Shown: positions 37,435-46,087 of the stretch, in pieces
Position numbering within the stretch: the first letter of the stretch is position 1
Layout: the number at the start of each line of letters is the position of its first letter
DNA from: Cyclobacterium plantarum
Lineage (GTDB): Bacteria; Bacteroidota; Bacteroidia; Cytophagales; Cyclobacteriaceae
Reading direction: 5' to 3'
Assembly: GCF_011290685.1 (NCBI RefSeq)
Contig: NZ_JAANYN010000005.1
Span: 186,001-250,000, forward strand
DNA length: 64,000 bases
The notes under the pieces: model-generated
What the model saw: the letters and a program-made list of their open reading frames with translations, nothing else
Database searches by the model: none
What the model was told of the DNA's origin: nothing
Translations under genes and position numbers: made by a program

Positions 37435-37821
37435 ATGACAAAAAGTATGCAATTGACATCTGAAAATAGATTAAAGAAATTGATCATCGTTGGGGATCGC
37501 TTGCTGATCAAACTAAAGAAACAAGACCAGAAAACTTCCAGCGGGCTTTACCTGCCCCCGGGTGTTCGGGAAAAAGAAAAAGTGCAGCAGGGCTATATTA
37601 TTAAGGCCGGTCCCGGATATCCCATTCCTTTACCCGTGGAAGATGAAGAGCCCTGGAAGGATCATGGGGAAAACGTGAAGTACATTCCATTGCAGGCCAA
37701 AGAGGGCGATCTGGCTGTTTTTCTGATGAACGGGGCCTTTGAAGTCATTTATGAAGGAGAGAAATACTACATTGTTCCTCAAAATGCGATTTTAATGTTG
37801 GAACGGGAGGAGGATTTGTAA
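37435..37821 (+). CDS. GroES-like (Cpn10 family) protein
   Basis: A 128-residue protein with the GroES fold signature: GDRLLIKLKKQDQKTSSGLYLPPG in the N-terminal half, the GYIIKAGPGYPIP turn, and KYYIVPQNAILMLE at the C-terminus. It is longer than classical GroES (about 97) because of an insertion of roughly 25 residues (PVEDEEPWKDHGENVKYIPL) before the last strands. No groEL follows, so it may be a paralogue of the housekeeping co-chaperone. It lies 101 bp after dnaK, past a terminator. Confidence 0.8.
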   Translation: MTKSMQLTSENRLKKLIIVGDRLLIKLKKQDQKTSSGLYLPPGVREKEKVQQGYIIKAGPGYPIPLPVEDEEPWKDHGENVKYIPLQAKEGDLAVFLMNGAFEVIYEGEKYYIVPQNAILMLEREEDL

Positions 37822-37848
37822 TAGTTAATCACAATTCTCTTATTTATT

Positions 37849-37886
37849 AGCCACAGTGGGTGCTCCTGCTGTGGCTTTTTGTTTTT
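37849..37886 (+). terminator. rho-independent terminator after the GroES-like gene
   Basis: AGCCACAG (37849-37856) pairs with CTGTGGCT (37869-37876), 12-nt loop, then a T-rich tail. Confidence 0.85.
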
Positions 37887-38247
37887 ATGCCCTCAATGAT
37901 TTTATTAAAGGTTTATTAAAAACAATGTAATAAAATAATAAAAATTTTATAAAATCTAGTATTTACAGTTTTTAATTTTGTTTAAAATCAATATTACTCC
38001 TTAAATATAATATATTTTTAAATTAATGAATTCTTTAATTATTTAAACACATATAATAAAAAGACTTTAAAATTCTTAAATTGTGTAATAGAATCAATAA
38101 ACGGTAAAAAATTTAACCAAAAATAAATTAATTTTTGCAAAATTGATAATTATAGGGTAATATTGAATCTGAAAATAACCCCTAGTTATTTTAAAATTAA
38201 ATTTTGAATTAGTTGTAGTTTAAAAATTAACCTTAATTATCAAAATC
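37887..38247. other. extremely AT-rich leader of the outer-membrane gene
   Basis: About 360 bp composed almost entirely of A and T with no gene. Its last 90 bp probably contain the promoter and leader of the beta-barrel gene at 38248; no confident -33/-7 pair could be assigned. Confidence 0.4.
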
Positions 38248-39009
38248 ATGAGAAAATTTAACATTCCAACTTTAATGAAAAGCTTTATTGCGCTTGCATT
38301 GTTTTTTGTATTTGCGGTAGGGACTGCATCAGCACAAGACGAAACAGATGAGAAATTTAGTTATACGATCACGGTAAACTCGGATCAGTTTTTTGGTTTT
38401 TATCCGTTCTTCGCTGGATCATATGCGGTAAGTGAGACATCTGCCTTTACCTTTTATGGTATTTTGTGGTCTGGCGGTACAGGTGGTAACCAAGGTTCTG
38501 GCGGTGGCTGGGGCAACTGGACAGAATTTGGTGTGGGATATAGCTTCGATGCCGCAGATGGTTTGAGTATCAATCCGCAAATAGGTGTAACCGGAGGAAA
38601 CCTACTCTCTTCAGGAACGGCAGGCCCCGGAGTCTTTGGTGATGGTTTGGTGCCCAACCTTACCATTGGATTGGATAAAGCCAAAACTGAGGGAGAAATC
38701 TATTTTGGCTTGTATTCTCCATTGAGGGATCTGGCACCAGAAGGAGGTACTACTCTGGCTTATATTCACTATTGGGCTAACTTCGGTGTGAAGGCTTCTG
38801 ACTTCTTTTCCCTTGGACTGCATTACGAACATCTGATCAATTCGGGAGGATCAAATGTGTCCGAATCTACTGATGTATACCAGTGGTTTGGTCCTTACAT
38901 TCAGTTTTCTGATCCCAATGGAAAAGCATTTGCAAGGTTATCTGCTGGCGGTGATCTGGTGGAAGGGAATGATTCCTTTTTCAAAGTTACCACAGGCCTT
39001 AGCTTCTAA
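38248..39009 (+). CDS. outer-membrane beta-barrel protein (DUF6733-like)
   Basis: A 253-residue exported protein: signal peptide (about 1-29, FIALALFFVFAVGTASA) then about 220 residues of alternating hydrophobic strands with many Gly, Tyr and Phe, ending in an aromatic residue (GLSF), the usual sign of an outer-membrane barrel. I recall a family DUF6733 of this shape in Cyclobacteriaceae but cannot verify. It has its own long AT-rich leader and a strong terminator, so it is a monocistronic and probably well-expressed gene. Porin-like or structural role; substrate unknown. Confidence 0.7.
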   Translation: MRKFNIPTLMKSFIALALFFVFAVGTASAQDETDEKFSYTITVNSDQFFGFYPFFAGSYAVSETSAFTFYGILWSGGTGGNQGSGGGWGNWTEFGVGYSFDAADGLSINPQIGVTGGNLLSSGTAGPGVFGDGLVPNLTIGLDKAKTEGEIYFGLYSPLRDLAPEGGTTLAYIHYWANFGVKASDFFSLGLHYEHLINSGGSNVSESTDVYQWFGPYIQFSDPNGKAFARLSAGGDLVEGNDSFFKVTTGLSF

Positions 39010-39034
39010 GACCTATACAAATATTGTATGATAG

Positions 39035-39065
39035 AAGGAGACTGTCTGGCAGTCTCCTTTTTTTG
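39035..39065 (+). terminator. rho-independent terminator after the outer-membrane gene
   Basis: AAGGAGACT (39035-39043) pairs perfectly with AGTCTCCTT (39051-39059), loop GTCTGGC, followed by a long T-run. Confidence 0.9.
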
Positions 39066-39355
39066 TTATGCGATTGGGTTGCCTTGGCCAGCGAGTACCT
39101 TACTTTTCAAAAGATTGTATGTAATGCAGGTCTCCGTTTTAGGAGTCCTGTTTTTTGAACGCTGAAGGAGAGGCTTCGTTTTTTTTTAGGTTAAGTAGTT
39201 CCCGTTTTGGTATGGGAATAAAACAAGCAGATCAGGAAAATCCACATTTTTTTTAGATAAAGGACAGACACGTCGGCTTGGTGAATGCGTATTACTACAT
39301 ACTGCCACAGGTTCCGATACGATTTTTGCCATTTGACTGAATATACGTCTGCACC

Positions 39356-39448
39356 CTACCGATGACGTGTTTATTAAATCACTGTAAATCAATGTATTGA
39401 AAAAAAACAATATCACCCTGATTTATGTAATTTCTAAATGCTAAGCCT
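39356..39448. repeat. diverged direct repeat, copy A
   Basis: Starts CTACCGATGACGTGTTTATT and ends TTTCTAAATGCTAAGCCT. Aligns over about 92 bp with copy B at 39800-39891, roughly 444 bp downstream, with many substitutions. Confidence 0.6.
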
Positions 39449-39799
39449 ACCTGCGAAGTAATTGAATCAGTTGTTTTTATTAAGAAGAAACCCTAAAAAA
39501 TCTGTAAAATAAAGAGGGAATAGGTTTTAAAACAAAAAGAGCGCTGGCCAGACAAAAAACGAGCCTGTCCTGACGGTAGTCAGTGGCCTGTCCCGATTTT
39601 TTTCGGGAGGGTGCGGGAGGATTGCGGGGGGAAGGATTTTTTTGTCTTGATTTTTTGGTTCTTTAGCATCAAGGCAAAAGAACAGAGAATTAAAGGAATA
39701 ATAGTTGATTTCAAGGCATAATCCTCATACAACGAACACCTCTATCATTGCAAAAAACCCATCGTCATCCCTATTTCTGCGTTTTTTAAAATTTTAGGT

Positions 39800-39891
39800 C
39801 TACCGATGACGTATTTGTTAAATTGCTGAAAATCTACATAATAAAAACCAACATCGTCATCACGATTTCAACGTTTCTAAATGTTAGGTCT
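39800..39891. repeat. diverged direct repeat, copy B
   Basis: Starts CTACCGATGACGTATTTGTT and ends TTTCTAAATGTTAGGTCT. The stretch just before it (39763-39810, CATCGTCATCCC ... GGTCTACCGATGACG) resembles the end of copy B itself, so a partial third copy abuts it. Confidence 0.6.
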
Positions 39892-40213
39892 CGCAGTGAC
39901 GATAGGACCCGCTGTGGTGAAAACTAACCTTTTCTCTAAACGCAGGGGTCAGGATGATGCAAAGGTTTTACGATACATTTATTTACAACTATTTAGTAAA
40001 TGATTTATCAGTAGCCTTGCGAGGGATTTATTTTCAGAAATTCCCCCGAACGCTGCCTGGGGCAAACAATAAAAAAAATTACACCTGGAAATAAATTTTT
40101 TTTTGGACGAGTCAGTCGGAGCAGACCCTTTCCTCATAAATTGGAGTTCGCCAGAAATGAGATTTGGATTGATTTTAAGGTGCTTTTCTTTGTCTGGCCG
40201 AAACCCACTGCAA

Positions 40214-40279
40214 GGGCAGGGGTAAGTCTCCGCAATTGATATTATTCATTACCCTGGCGGAATATTAAAACCCCTGCCC
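40214..40279 (-). other. nested inverted-repeat structure downstream of the ammonium transporter gene
   Basis: GGGCAGGGGT (40214-40223) is the exact complement of ACCCCTGCCC (40270-40279). Inside them TCCGC (40229-40233) complements GCGGA (40257-40261). On the minus strand this could fold into a two-stem RNA about 65 nt past the amt stop. It has no T-run of a standard terminator. It may be a 3' UTR element or a palindromic repeat. Confidence 0.4.
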
Positions 40280-40344
40280 ATTAAAAGATAAAACCTTTCT
40301 ATGGGCAAGAGTTGTTTTTCTAGCTAGATATCAAATCATTTGAT

Positions 40345-41643
40345 TTATTCGTCATAGACAATCGTGTATCCTCTGATGCCATGTTCATGGCTATCCAATC
40401 CTGATTTTTCATGTTCTTCGGATACCCTTATGCCTACGGTCTTCTTCAGGACAAAAAATAAGGTCAGGGCAGAAAGGAAGGCAACAGCACCGCAAATCAG
40501 GACGCCAATTAATTGGGTAATAAAGGAGTGTTCCGGATTGGTGGAGAAGATGCCTACGGCAAGGGTGCCCCACACCCCACAAGTCAGGTGAACAGAAACT
40601 GCGCCTACCACATCGTCCAATTTCATTTTGTCTAAAAATATGGCAGAGATCACGACCAGAATACCGGCTACAAAACCAATTAGCAAGGCAAATATAGGGT
40701 TAATGACATCTGCTCCTGCTGTTATTCCCACCAGGCCAGCAAGAATTCCGTTTAGAACCATTCCCAGGTCAAGTCTTTTAAAGGCAATGTAAGCAGCAAA
40801 AAAGCCTCCCAAACCACCTGCGCAGGCAGCCAATGATGTGGTAACCAATACAAAGGATACCAAACCAGGATCAGCGGAAAGCACAGAGCCTCCATTAAAG
40901 CCAAACCAGCCTAACCATAGTAGGAATACGCCAATTACTGCCAAAGGGACACTGGACCCGGGTTTTTCGATAGTCTTTCCGTTTACATATTTGCCGATTC
41001 TCGGGCCGACCATGATTACCCCTGCCAGGGCACCCCATCCTCCGACTGAGTGTACCAGAGTGGATCCGGCAAAATCATAAAAGCCCATGGCATCCAGGGC
41101 ACCACCGCCCCATTTCCAGCTTCCTATTATGGGGTATACCAAACCTACGAAAACAACGGTAAACATGAGATATGCCCATAGTTTTACCCTTTCTGCGATG
41201 GCGCCGGATACAATGGTGGCAGCTGTAGCAGCAAACATGGCCTGAAATAAGAAGTCTGTCCAGTAAGTGTAATTTCCGCCCGCATAGGCAACGGTAACAT
41301 CCGCATCGGCAGGGCTAAACCAGAACATGCTCCATCCGGAACTGTCAAAGCCAAGCCAGCCGGGTACCTCAAATCCGGGATACATCAGGAAAAAGCCCGT
41401 TAAGCCGTAGGTGACAATGCCCAGGATGGGTGTGACTGTGTTTTTAAAAAGTATATTAACCGTGTTTTTGGCCTGGCCAAATCCAGCCTCTACCCCGGCA
41501 AAGCCAAGGTGCATGATAAATACCAATGCTGTTGCCAGCATCATCCAAACGTTGTTTGTTGTAAGCAGATTTTGTGCTATTGCATCCGCTAAATCCACTC
41601 CATCCGTACTTACCTGGGTTATCGGTGAGACAATGTTTTTCAT
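40345..41643 (-). CDS. amt: ammonium transporter (Amt family)
   Basis: A 432-residue inner-membrane channel with eleven or so transmembrane helices. The conserved pore His residues are visible in STLVHSVGGWGAL and SVHLTCGVWGTL, and the family segments GGNYTYWTDFLFQAMFAATAATIVSGA and IGSWKWGGGALD are present. It conducts ammonium/ammonia and is usually controlled by a GlnK-type PII protein; no PII gene lies next to it. The tail after the last helix (about 410-432) is short and cytoplasmic. The long AT-rich upstream region with two perfect inverted repeats suggests nitrogen-dependent control (inference). Confidence 0.95.
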   Translation of the reverse strand: MKNIVSPITQVSTDGVDLADAIAQNLLTTNNVWMMLATALVFIMHLGFAGVEAGFGQAKNTVNILFKNTVTPILGIVTYGLTGFFLMYPGFEVPGWLGFDSSGWSMFWFSPADADVTVAYAGGNYTYWTDFLFQAMFAATAATIVSGAIAERVKLWAYLMFTVVFVGLVYPIIGSWKWGGGALDAMGFYDFAGSTLVHSVGGWGALAGVIMVGPRIGKYVNGKTIEKPGSSVPLAVIGVFLLWLGWFGFNGGSVLSADPGLVSFVLVTTSLAACAGGLGGFFAAYIAFKRLDLGMVLNGILAGLVGITAGADVINPIFALLIGFVAGILVVISAIFLDKMKLDDVVGAVSVHLTCGVWGTLAVGIFSTNPEHSFITQLIGVLICGAVAFLSALTLFFVLKKTVGIRVSEEHEKSGLDSHEHGIRGYTIVYDE

Positions 41644-41867
41644 AGTAACCTATTTTTTAGGGTTAGGGTAAGAAATTTCATTCTAAATCAAGCGTACAGA
41701 TCAAATTTAATCAATAATGAGTTAATAAAATAACCTATAATAAAAATATAACGGTTTAAAAGATATACTTAGGGTTTATAATAGCTTAATTTTATATGAA
41801 AATTGTATAATATGGTATTTTAAAATAAAAAATAATCGAAATTAAATTCAATGGATACTATGGAAAA

Positions 41868-41886
41868 TATTCTATTTTATAGAATA
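41868..41886. promoter_or_regulatory. 7-bp perfect inverted repeat upstream of amt
   Basis: TATTCTA and TAGAATA around a TTTTA spacer. The next palindrome starts only 9 bp downstream and shares the 5-nt spacing. Confidence 0.35.
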
Positions 41887-41895
41887 AAAAATATG

Positions 41896-41930
41896 TTTTA
41901 AGATTTAATATAGTGTATTAAATCTTAAAA
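41896..41930. promoter_or_regulatory. 15-bp perfect inverted repeat upstream of amt
   Basis: TTTTAAGATTTAATA (41896-41910) and its exact complement TATTAAATCTTAAAA (41916-41930) around TAGTG. Either an operator, an A/T-rich hairpin acting as a weak hemB terminator, or both. Perfect 15-bp arms can still arise in AT-rich DNA, so support is moderate. Confidence 0.45.
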
Positions 41931-42139
41931 AGACTATAAATAAGATTAATAAAATTTTTAGTGTGGGTTAATTCTTAGACCTATCAAATTTTTAAAGTAG
42001 GATTTTTTTAACAAAAAATATATTTTATGAATAAGGCAAAAAAAACTAATAAAAAATTTACTTTCTGTAACGAATGGGTGTTTTTTATAGATATATTACT
42101 GGTAATAGGTTTTTAAATTACGAAAAAATCAAACCATTG

Positions 42140-43108
42140 TTAGGATTCGTATAACGCGACTTCCTTGGCAAAGTAGGTCAAAATGATCTTGGCTCCCGCC
42201 CTTTTGATGCTGAGCAGGGATTCCAGCATGGCCCTCTCTCCGTCCAGCCAGCCATTTGCGGCCGAAGCCTTAATCATGGCATATTCCCCACTCACATTAT
42301 AGGCAGCAATAGGAATTGGAAATTGCTGGTGCAGCAGTTGAATGATGTCCAGATAGGCCAAAGCAGGCTTGACCATTAAAAAATCTGCCCCTTCCTCCAT
42401 GTCCAGCTGACCCTCAATCAGTGCTTCCCGGCTGTTGGCCGGGTCCATCTGATAAGTTTTTTTATCTCCTGATTTGGGAGCAGAATCCAGGGCATCGCGA
42501 AAGGGATTGTAGAAGGCACTGGCGTATTTGGCCGTGTAAGACATGATGGAAACCTCTTTGAAGCCATTTTCATCCAGCAGTTTGCGCAGATAGCCCACCC
42601 GGCCATCCATCATGTCGGAGGGGCCGATGATATCCGCTCCGGCCCTGGCCTGAGCCAAAGTCATTTTGCCCAGAATCTCCAGGGTTTCGTCATTCAATAT
42701 TTTACCGTTTTCTACCAGGCCATCATGCCCGTCGGAGTTATAGGGATCCATGGCCACATCTGTCATGATGCAGGCCTGGGGGAAGGTTTGCTTGATTTTC
42801 CGCAGGGCCTTTAAATAAAAGGTGTCTTCCCGGTAACTTTCTGTAGCAAATCGGTCTTTCTTGTCTTCCGGGTAGGCCGGGAAAATATCAAAAGCGTTTA
42901 TGCCCAGACTCAGGCAGTCATCGATTTCTTCCAGCATCAGATCCAGAGAATAGCGGTAGATACCCGGCATGGATTTTACTTCTACCTTCTGATTGACACC
43001 ATCGATCAGAAAAAGCGGAAAAATAAAGTCTTTCACTGAAAGCCTGGTTTCTTCTACAAGGGAACGAATGGCTGCGGATTTCCTGTTTCTTCTGGGTCTT
43101 CTGTTCAT
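42140..43108 (-). CDS. hemB: porphobilinogen synthase (5-aminolevulinate dehydratase)
   Basis: Condenses two 5-aminolevulinate molecules to porphobilinogen in haem synthesis. The 322 residues show the two Schiff-base lysines in SYTAKYASAFYNPFRDA and FLMVKPALAYLD, and NVSGEYAMI. The metal site reads TDVAMDPYNSDGHDG, in which the three zinc-binding Cys of the E. coli type are replaced by Ala and Asp, so this is the zinc-independent, Mg-type enzyme. It lies 76 bp downstream of the HAD gene on the same strand; no other haem gene is nearby. Confidence 0.96.
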   Translation of the reverse strand: MNRRPRRNRKSAAIRSLVEETRLSVKDFIFPLFLIDGVNQKVEVKSMPGIYRYSLDLMLEEIDDCLSLGINAFDIFPAYPEDKKDRFATESYREDTFYLKALRKIKQTFPQACIMTDVAMDPYNSDGHDGLVENGKILNDETLEILGKMTLAQARAGADIIGPSDMMDGRVGYLRKLLDENGFKEVSIMSYTAKYASAFYNPFRDALDSAPKSGDKKTYQMDPANSREALIEGQLDMEEGADFLMVKPALAYLDIIQLLHQQFPIPIAAYNVSGEYAMIKASAANGWLDGERAMLESLLSIKRAGAKIILTYFAKEVALYES

Positions 43109-43184
43109 AATCGATATAACTTCTTTGCTGACAAAGGTAAGGGATTTGCCCGCCTATTGGGGCATACCCACTGCATAAAATGAC

Positions 43185-43841
43185 TCAGGTTAGCAGGTCT
43201 GCAATTATCCGGGCATTCACTTCATGGAAATCCTCGATATACAGATTACATGGGGGCAATTCTTCTTTGCTATGAGAAGAAAGCACACCGATAACCTGCA
43301 TGCCGGCGTTGCGGGCAGCGGAAACCCCACTGAAGGAATCTTCAAAAACCAGACAGTTTTCGGGTTTCATTCCCATGTTTCTGGCGGATGTCAGGTAAAC
43401 CTCCGGATCGGGTTTGTGCTTTTTTACATGTTCACTGGCCAATATAGATTCCATTTTTGGCCCAAAGCCAAGCGTTCCCATGATCAGTTCCAGGTTGGCA
43501 GCCGGTGCAGAAGTGGCTACTCCGGTGCGGAAGCCGCTTGTTTTTAAATCATCCAAAAAAGGAAGGAAACCAGGAATAGTTTCTACTTTCGAGGCATATA
43601 TTTGCCTGAATAGCCCTTCTTTTTCGTTTTCCAACGCCGAAAATTCTTCACCTTCAAAATCCCTGCCTAAGAAATGGCTGAAGATGTATTTATTGCTTTT
43701 GCCATACATGTGTTGTGCAAACTCTTCCTCTGTAGGGCTTAACCCTCTTTTGCCAAAAAACACCCGGAAGGCTTCCGAGTGGTAGGGATTGGTATGGCAG
43801 ATCACCCCATCCATATCAAAGATAACAGCTTGTTTTTTCAT
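43185..43841 (-). CDS. HAD superfamily hydrolase (beta-phosphoglucomutase-like)
   Basis: A 218-residue haloacid dehalogenase-like phosphatase with all four HAD motifs: FDMDGVICH (nucleophile Asp plus cap-opening Asp), a VATSAP motif (Thr/Ser), a Lys in KKHKPDPEVY, and the acidic FEDSFSGVSAARNAG. The helical C1 cap and the D-x-D pattern place it with beta-phosphoglucomutases and phosphoglycolate phosphatases. Its ATG overlaps the ornithine aminotransferase stop (ATGA), so it is translationally coupled, but the link in function is not clear. Confidence 0.9.
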   Translation of the reverse strand: MKKQAVIFDMDGVICHTNPYHSEAFRVFFGKRGLSPTEEEFAQHMYGKSNKYIFSHFLGRDFEGEEFSALENEKEGLFRQIYASKVETIPGFLPFLDDLKTSGFRTGVATSAPAANLELIMGTLGFGPKMESILASEHVKKHKPDPEVYLTSARNMGMKPENCLVFEDSFSGVSAARNAGMQVIGVLSSHSKEELPPCNLYIEDFHEVNARIIADLLT

Positions 43842-45130
43842 GCTTTTACAGCAGGTTTTTCAAAGGCCAGAATGGTTTTTTCTATGATATCGCAGCAGCT
43901 GTGCAACTCTTCCATGGTCATGACCAATGGGGGGGCAAAGCGGATGATATTGCCATGGGTGGGTTTGGCCAGCAGTCCATTGTCTTTTAATGCCAGGCAA
44001 ATATCCCAGGCAGTAGAACCATCACTGCTGTCATTGATCACTACGGCGTTCAACAGTCCGCGGCCCCTTACCAGCTTCACCAATGGAGATTTTTCAGCCA
44101 GCTGTTGCATCCGTTCCCTGAAAATTTTACCGAGAGCTCTGGCATTTTGAGCCAGTTTTTCATCCCTTACCACCTCCAGTGCTGTCATGGCTATTTTGGC
44201 TCCCAAAGGATTTCCACCAAAAGTGGAGCCATGTTGGCCCGGGTGAATGACATCCATGATGGTCTCGTTGGCCAAAACAGCTGATACCGGAAAGAAGCCT
44301 CCGGAAAGTGCCTTGCCCAGGATCAGGATATCCGGTTCCACATAGGTCTCCTGCTTTTCACAATGCCCCTCACAGCTGCAGTCACCACAAACGGCCAGCA
44401 ATGAACCTGTTCGGGCTATACCGGTTTGTATTTCATCTGCCAGCAATAAGGTGTTGTATTCCAGACATAGTTTTTTCGCCTCCTTCATATAGTCCGCATC
44501 CGGGGTATTGACGCCGGCTTCTCCCTGTATGGGCTCGATGAGAAAGCCCACCGTGTCGGGATTATTGGCCAGTGCCGCTTTCAGTGCCGTCAGGTCATTG
44601 TAGGGTATCCGGATAAATCCCGGAGTGTAGGGGCCAAAGTTTTTGCGGGCGTTTTCGTCATTGGAAAAGGAAATCACTGTAGTGGTACGGCCGTGAAAGT
44701 TGTCCTCTGCCACGATGATTTTCGCCTGCTGCTCGGAAACTCCTTTTTTCTCATAGCCCCATTTTCTGGCAATTTTAATGGCGGTCTCTACGGCTTCCAC
44801 ACCTGTATTCATGGGCAGTACCTTATCGAAGCCAAAGTATTCGGTGATGTATTTCTCATAAGGCCCCAGCACATCATTATAAAATGCCCGGGATGTGAGG
44901 GTAAGGGTACCGGCCTGCTCGATCAGGGCCTCCTTTATTCTTGGATGGCAGTGGCCCTGGTTGACGGCCGAATAGGCGGAAAGGAAATCAAAGTATTTTT
45001 TCCCTTCCACATCCCAAAGGTAAACGCCCTCACCCTTGCTAAGGACTACGGGTAGGGGGTGATAATTGTGAGCGCCGTATTTGCTTTCCAGCTGTATGGC
45101 TTCCTGGCTTGAACTGATCTCCTGCATCAT
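43838..45130 (-). CDS. rocD: ornithine aminotransferase (ornithine-oxo-acid transaminase)
   Basis: A 430-residue class III PLP aminotransferase that turns ornithine and 2-oxoglutarate into glutamate semialdehyde and glutamate. The PLP Lys lies in ILGKALSGGFFP; other motifs are NTGVEAVETAIKIARKW and FLIEPIQGEAGV. Just before the PLP Lys it has an insertion with four Cys (CGDCSCEGHC) not found in classical OAT. Of the two adjacent ATGs (45130 and 45127) the first is used; a TTG-like extension further up is not needed. It leads the rocD-HAD pair and could connect with arginine deiminase products. Confidence 0.9.
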   Translation of the reverse strand: MMQEISSSQEAIQLESKYGAHNYHPLPVVLSKGEGVYLWDVEGKKYFDFLSAYSAVNQGHCHPRIKEALIEQAGTLTLTSRAFYNDVLGPYEKYITEYFGFDKVLPMNTGVEAVETAIKIARKWGYEKKGVSEQQAKIIVAEDNFHGRTTTVISFSNDENARKNFGPYTPGFIRIPYNDLTALKAALANNPDTVGFLIEPIQGEAGVNTPDADYMKEAKKLCLEYNTLLLADEIQTGIARTGSLLAVCGDCSCEGHCEKQETYVEPDILILGKALSGGFFPVSAVLANETIMDVIHPGQHGSTFGGNPLGAKIAMTALEVVRDEKLAQNARALGKIFRERMQQLAEKSPLVKLVRGRGLLNAVVINDSSDGSTAWDICLALKDNGLLAKPTHGNIIRFAPPLVMTMEELHSCCDIIEKTILAFEKPAVKA

Positions 45131-45348
45131 GGATCTCCTTATTATAATCAATAGTATTGTAAATTAGGAGCTTTTGGCTCCAAGGGGCAAATATAAGAAA
45201 AGGCTGCTGTAATCATGGCCCAAAACCAAAAAGTTGGCAAGCAGGGATTTATTAAATATTTATAGGGCCTGCTTTTGTTATTTAATGAATTCTTCCGATA
45301 TTTGCAAACCCAATTGAAAAAAGTCAATCATTACTGTATACATATATC

Positions 45349-45591
45349 ATGGCAAAAATTTGTGACATTACCGGAAAAAGGCCTCAGGTAGGCAATAACG
45401 TATCTCACGCCAACAATAAAACCAAGCGTAGATTTTACCCCAACCTGCACAAGAAGAGCTTTTATATTCCCGAAGAAGATGCCTGGATTACTTTGAAAGT
45501 TTCCTCCTCTGCTTTGAGGACCATCAATAAAAAAGGAATCAGCGCCGTACTGAAAGATGCGCAGAAAAAAGGGGACATCGTTATCAAATAA
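45349..45591 (+). CDS. rpmB: 50S ribosomal protein L28
   Basis: An 80-residue ribosomal protein: MAKICDITGKRPQVGNNVSHANNKTKRRF is the classic L28 N-terminus, and the basic C-terminal half (LRTINKKGISAVL) fits as well. It starts the Bacteroidota ribosomal-export block rpmB-rpmG-DUF4295-ftsY, with about 35 bp between genes. Confidence 0.97.
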   Translation: MAKICDITGKRPQVGNNVSHANNKTKRRFYPNLHKKSFYIPEEDAWITLKVSSSALRTINKKGISAVLKDAQKKGDIVIK

Positions 45592-45627
45592 GATTTACCT
45601 CAACACCACTATAAATTACAAAACGAA

Positions 45628-45810
45628 ATGGCTAAGAAAGGTAACAGAGTTCAGGTGATTCTGGAATGCACGGAGCACAAACAAAGCGGCATGGCCGGCA
45701 CTTCCCGTTACATCACCACCAAGAACAGAAAAAACACCACCGAGCGCTTGGAATTGAAAAAATTCAATCCCATATTGAAAAAAGTGACGGTTCATAAGGA
45801 AATCAAATAA
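45628..45810 (+). CDS. rpmG: 50S ribosomal protein L33
   Basis: A 60-residue ribosomal protein with [12 protein letters not shown] at the start, [20 protein letters not shown] and a conserved C-terminal [13 protein letters not shown]. Only one Cys remains of the four that bind zinc in some L33 proteins, so this is a zinc-free (C-minus) form. Lies between rpmB and the DUF4295 gene. Confidence 0.96.
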   Translation: MAKKGNRVQVILECTEHKQSGMAGTSRYITTKNRKNTTERLELKKFNPILKKVTVHKEIK

Positions 45811-45843
45811 GAAATTTTCCCTCAGGGATAAAACAATACAATC

Positions 45844-45996
45844 ATGGCTAAGAAAGTAGTTGCAACACTGAAAAAAGAAGGCGGCGTATCGTATGCCAAA
45901 GTGATCAAAGCTGTCCGTTCAGAAAAGACCGGTGCCTATACCTTCAAGGAAGAAATGGTGCCCAGCCCTTTGGTTCAGGAGACCCTTAAAAAATAA
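45844..45996 (+). CDS. DUF4295 family ribosome-associated small protein
   Basis: A 50-residue basic protein (MAKKVVATLKKEGGVSYAKV at the start, ending ETLKK), translated directly from the DNA. Its position right after rpmG is the conserved place of DUF4295 in Bacteroidota, where the family is thought to be a ribosome-associated protein. Only 33 bp separate it from rpmG, and a terminator follows. Confidence 0.9.
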   Translation: MAKKVVATLKKEGGVSYAKVIKAVRSEKTGAYTFKEEMVPSPLVQETLKK

Positions 45997-46026
45997 AGGA
46001 GTATCCCCATCTTAAAGCATTTATAC

Positions 46027-46058
46027 ATCCCTTTCGGTTCTTATCGAAAGGGATTTTT
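46027..46058 (+). terminator. rho-independent terminator after the ribosomal protein block
   Basis: ATCCCTTTCG (46027-46036) pairs with CGAAAGGGAT (46045-46054), 8-nt loop, followed by TTTT. It separates the L28-L33-DUF4295 genes from ftsY. Confidence 0.85.
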
Positions 46059-46087
46059 GCGTATATTCGGGCCTTAGAGTAAAAATT

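Larger units (their letters stand above)
39066..40213. other. long non-coding stretch with decayed repeats
   Basis: About 1.15 kb in which no convincing gene is present; the few open frames are short and lack any recognisable similarity. It contains diverged repeat copies (39356-39448 and 39800-39891), a TCCCGA/TCGGGA hairpin at 39591-39608, and phrases such as CATCGTCATC and CGCAGTGACGA that fit decayed intergenic palindromic elements. It may be a site of past insertions or deletions. Confidence 0.5.
41644..42139. other. AT-rich regulatory region between amt and hemB
   Basis: About 500 bp without a gene, almost purely AT. It holds two perfect inverted repeats (41868-41886 and 41896-41930) that lie about 225-290 bp before the amt start and about 210-270 bp past the hemB stop, both genes being on the minus strand. 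Confidence 0.6.
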
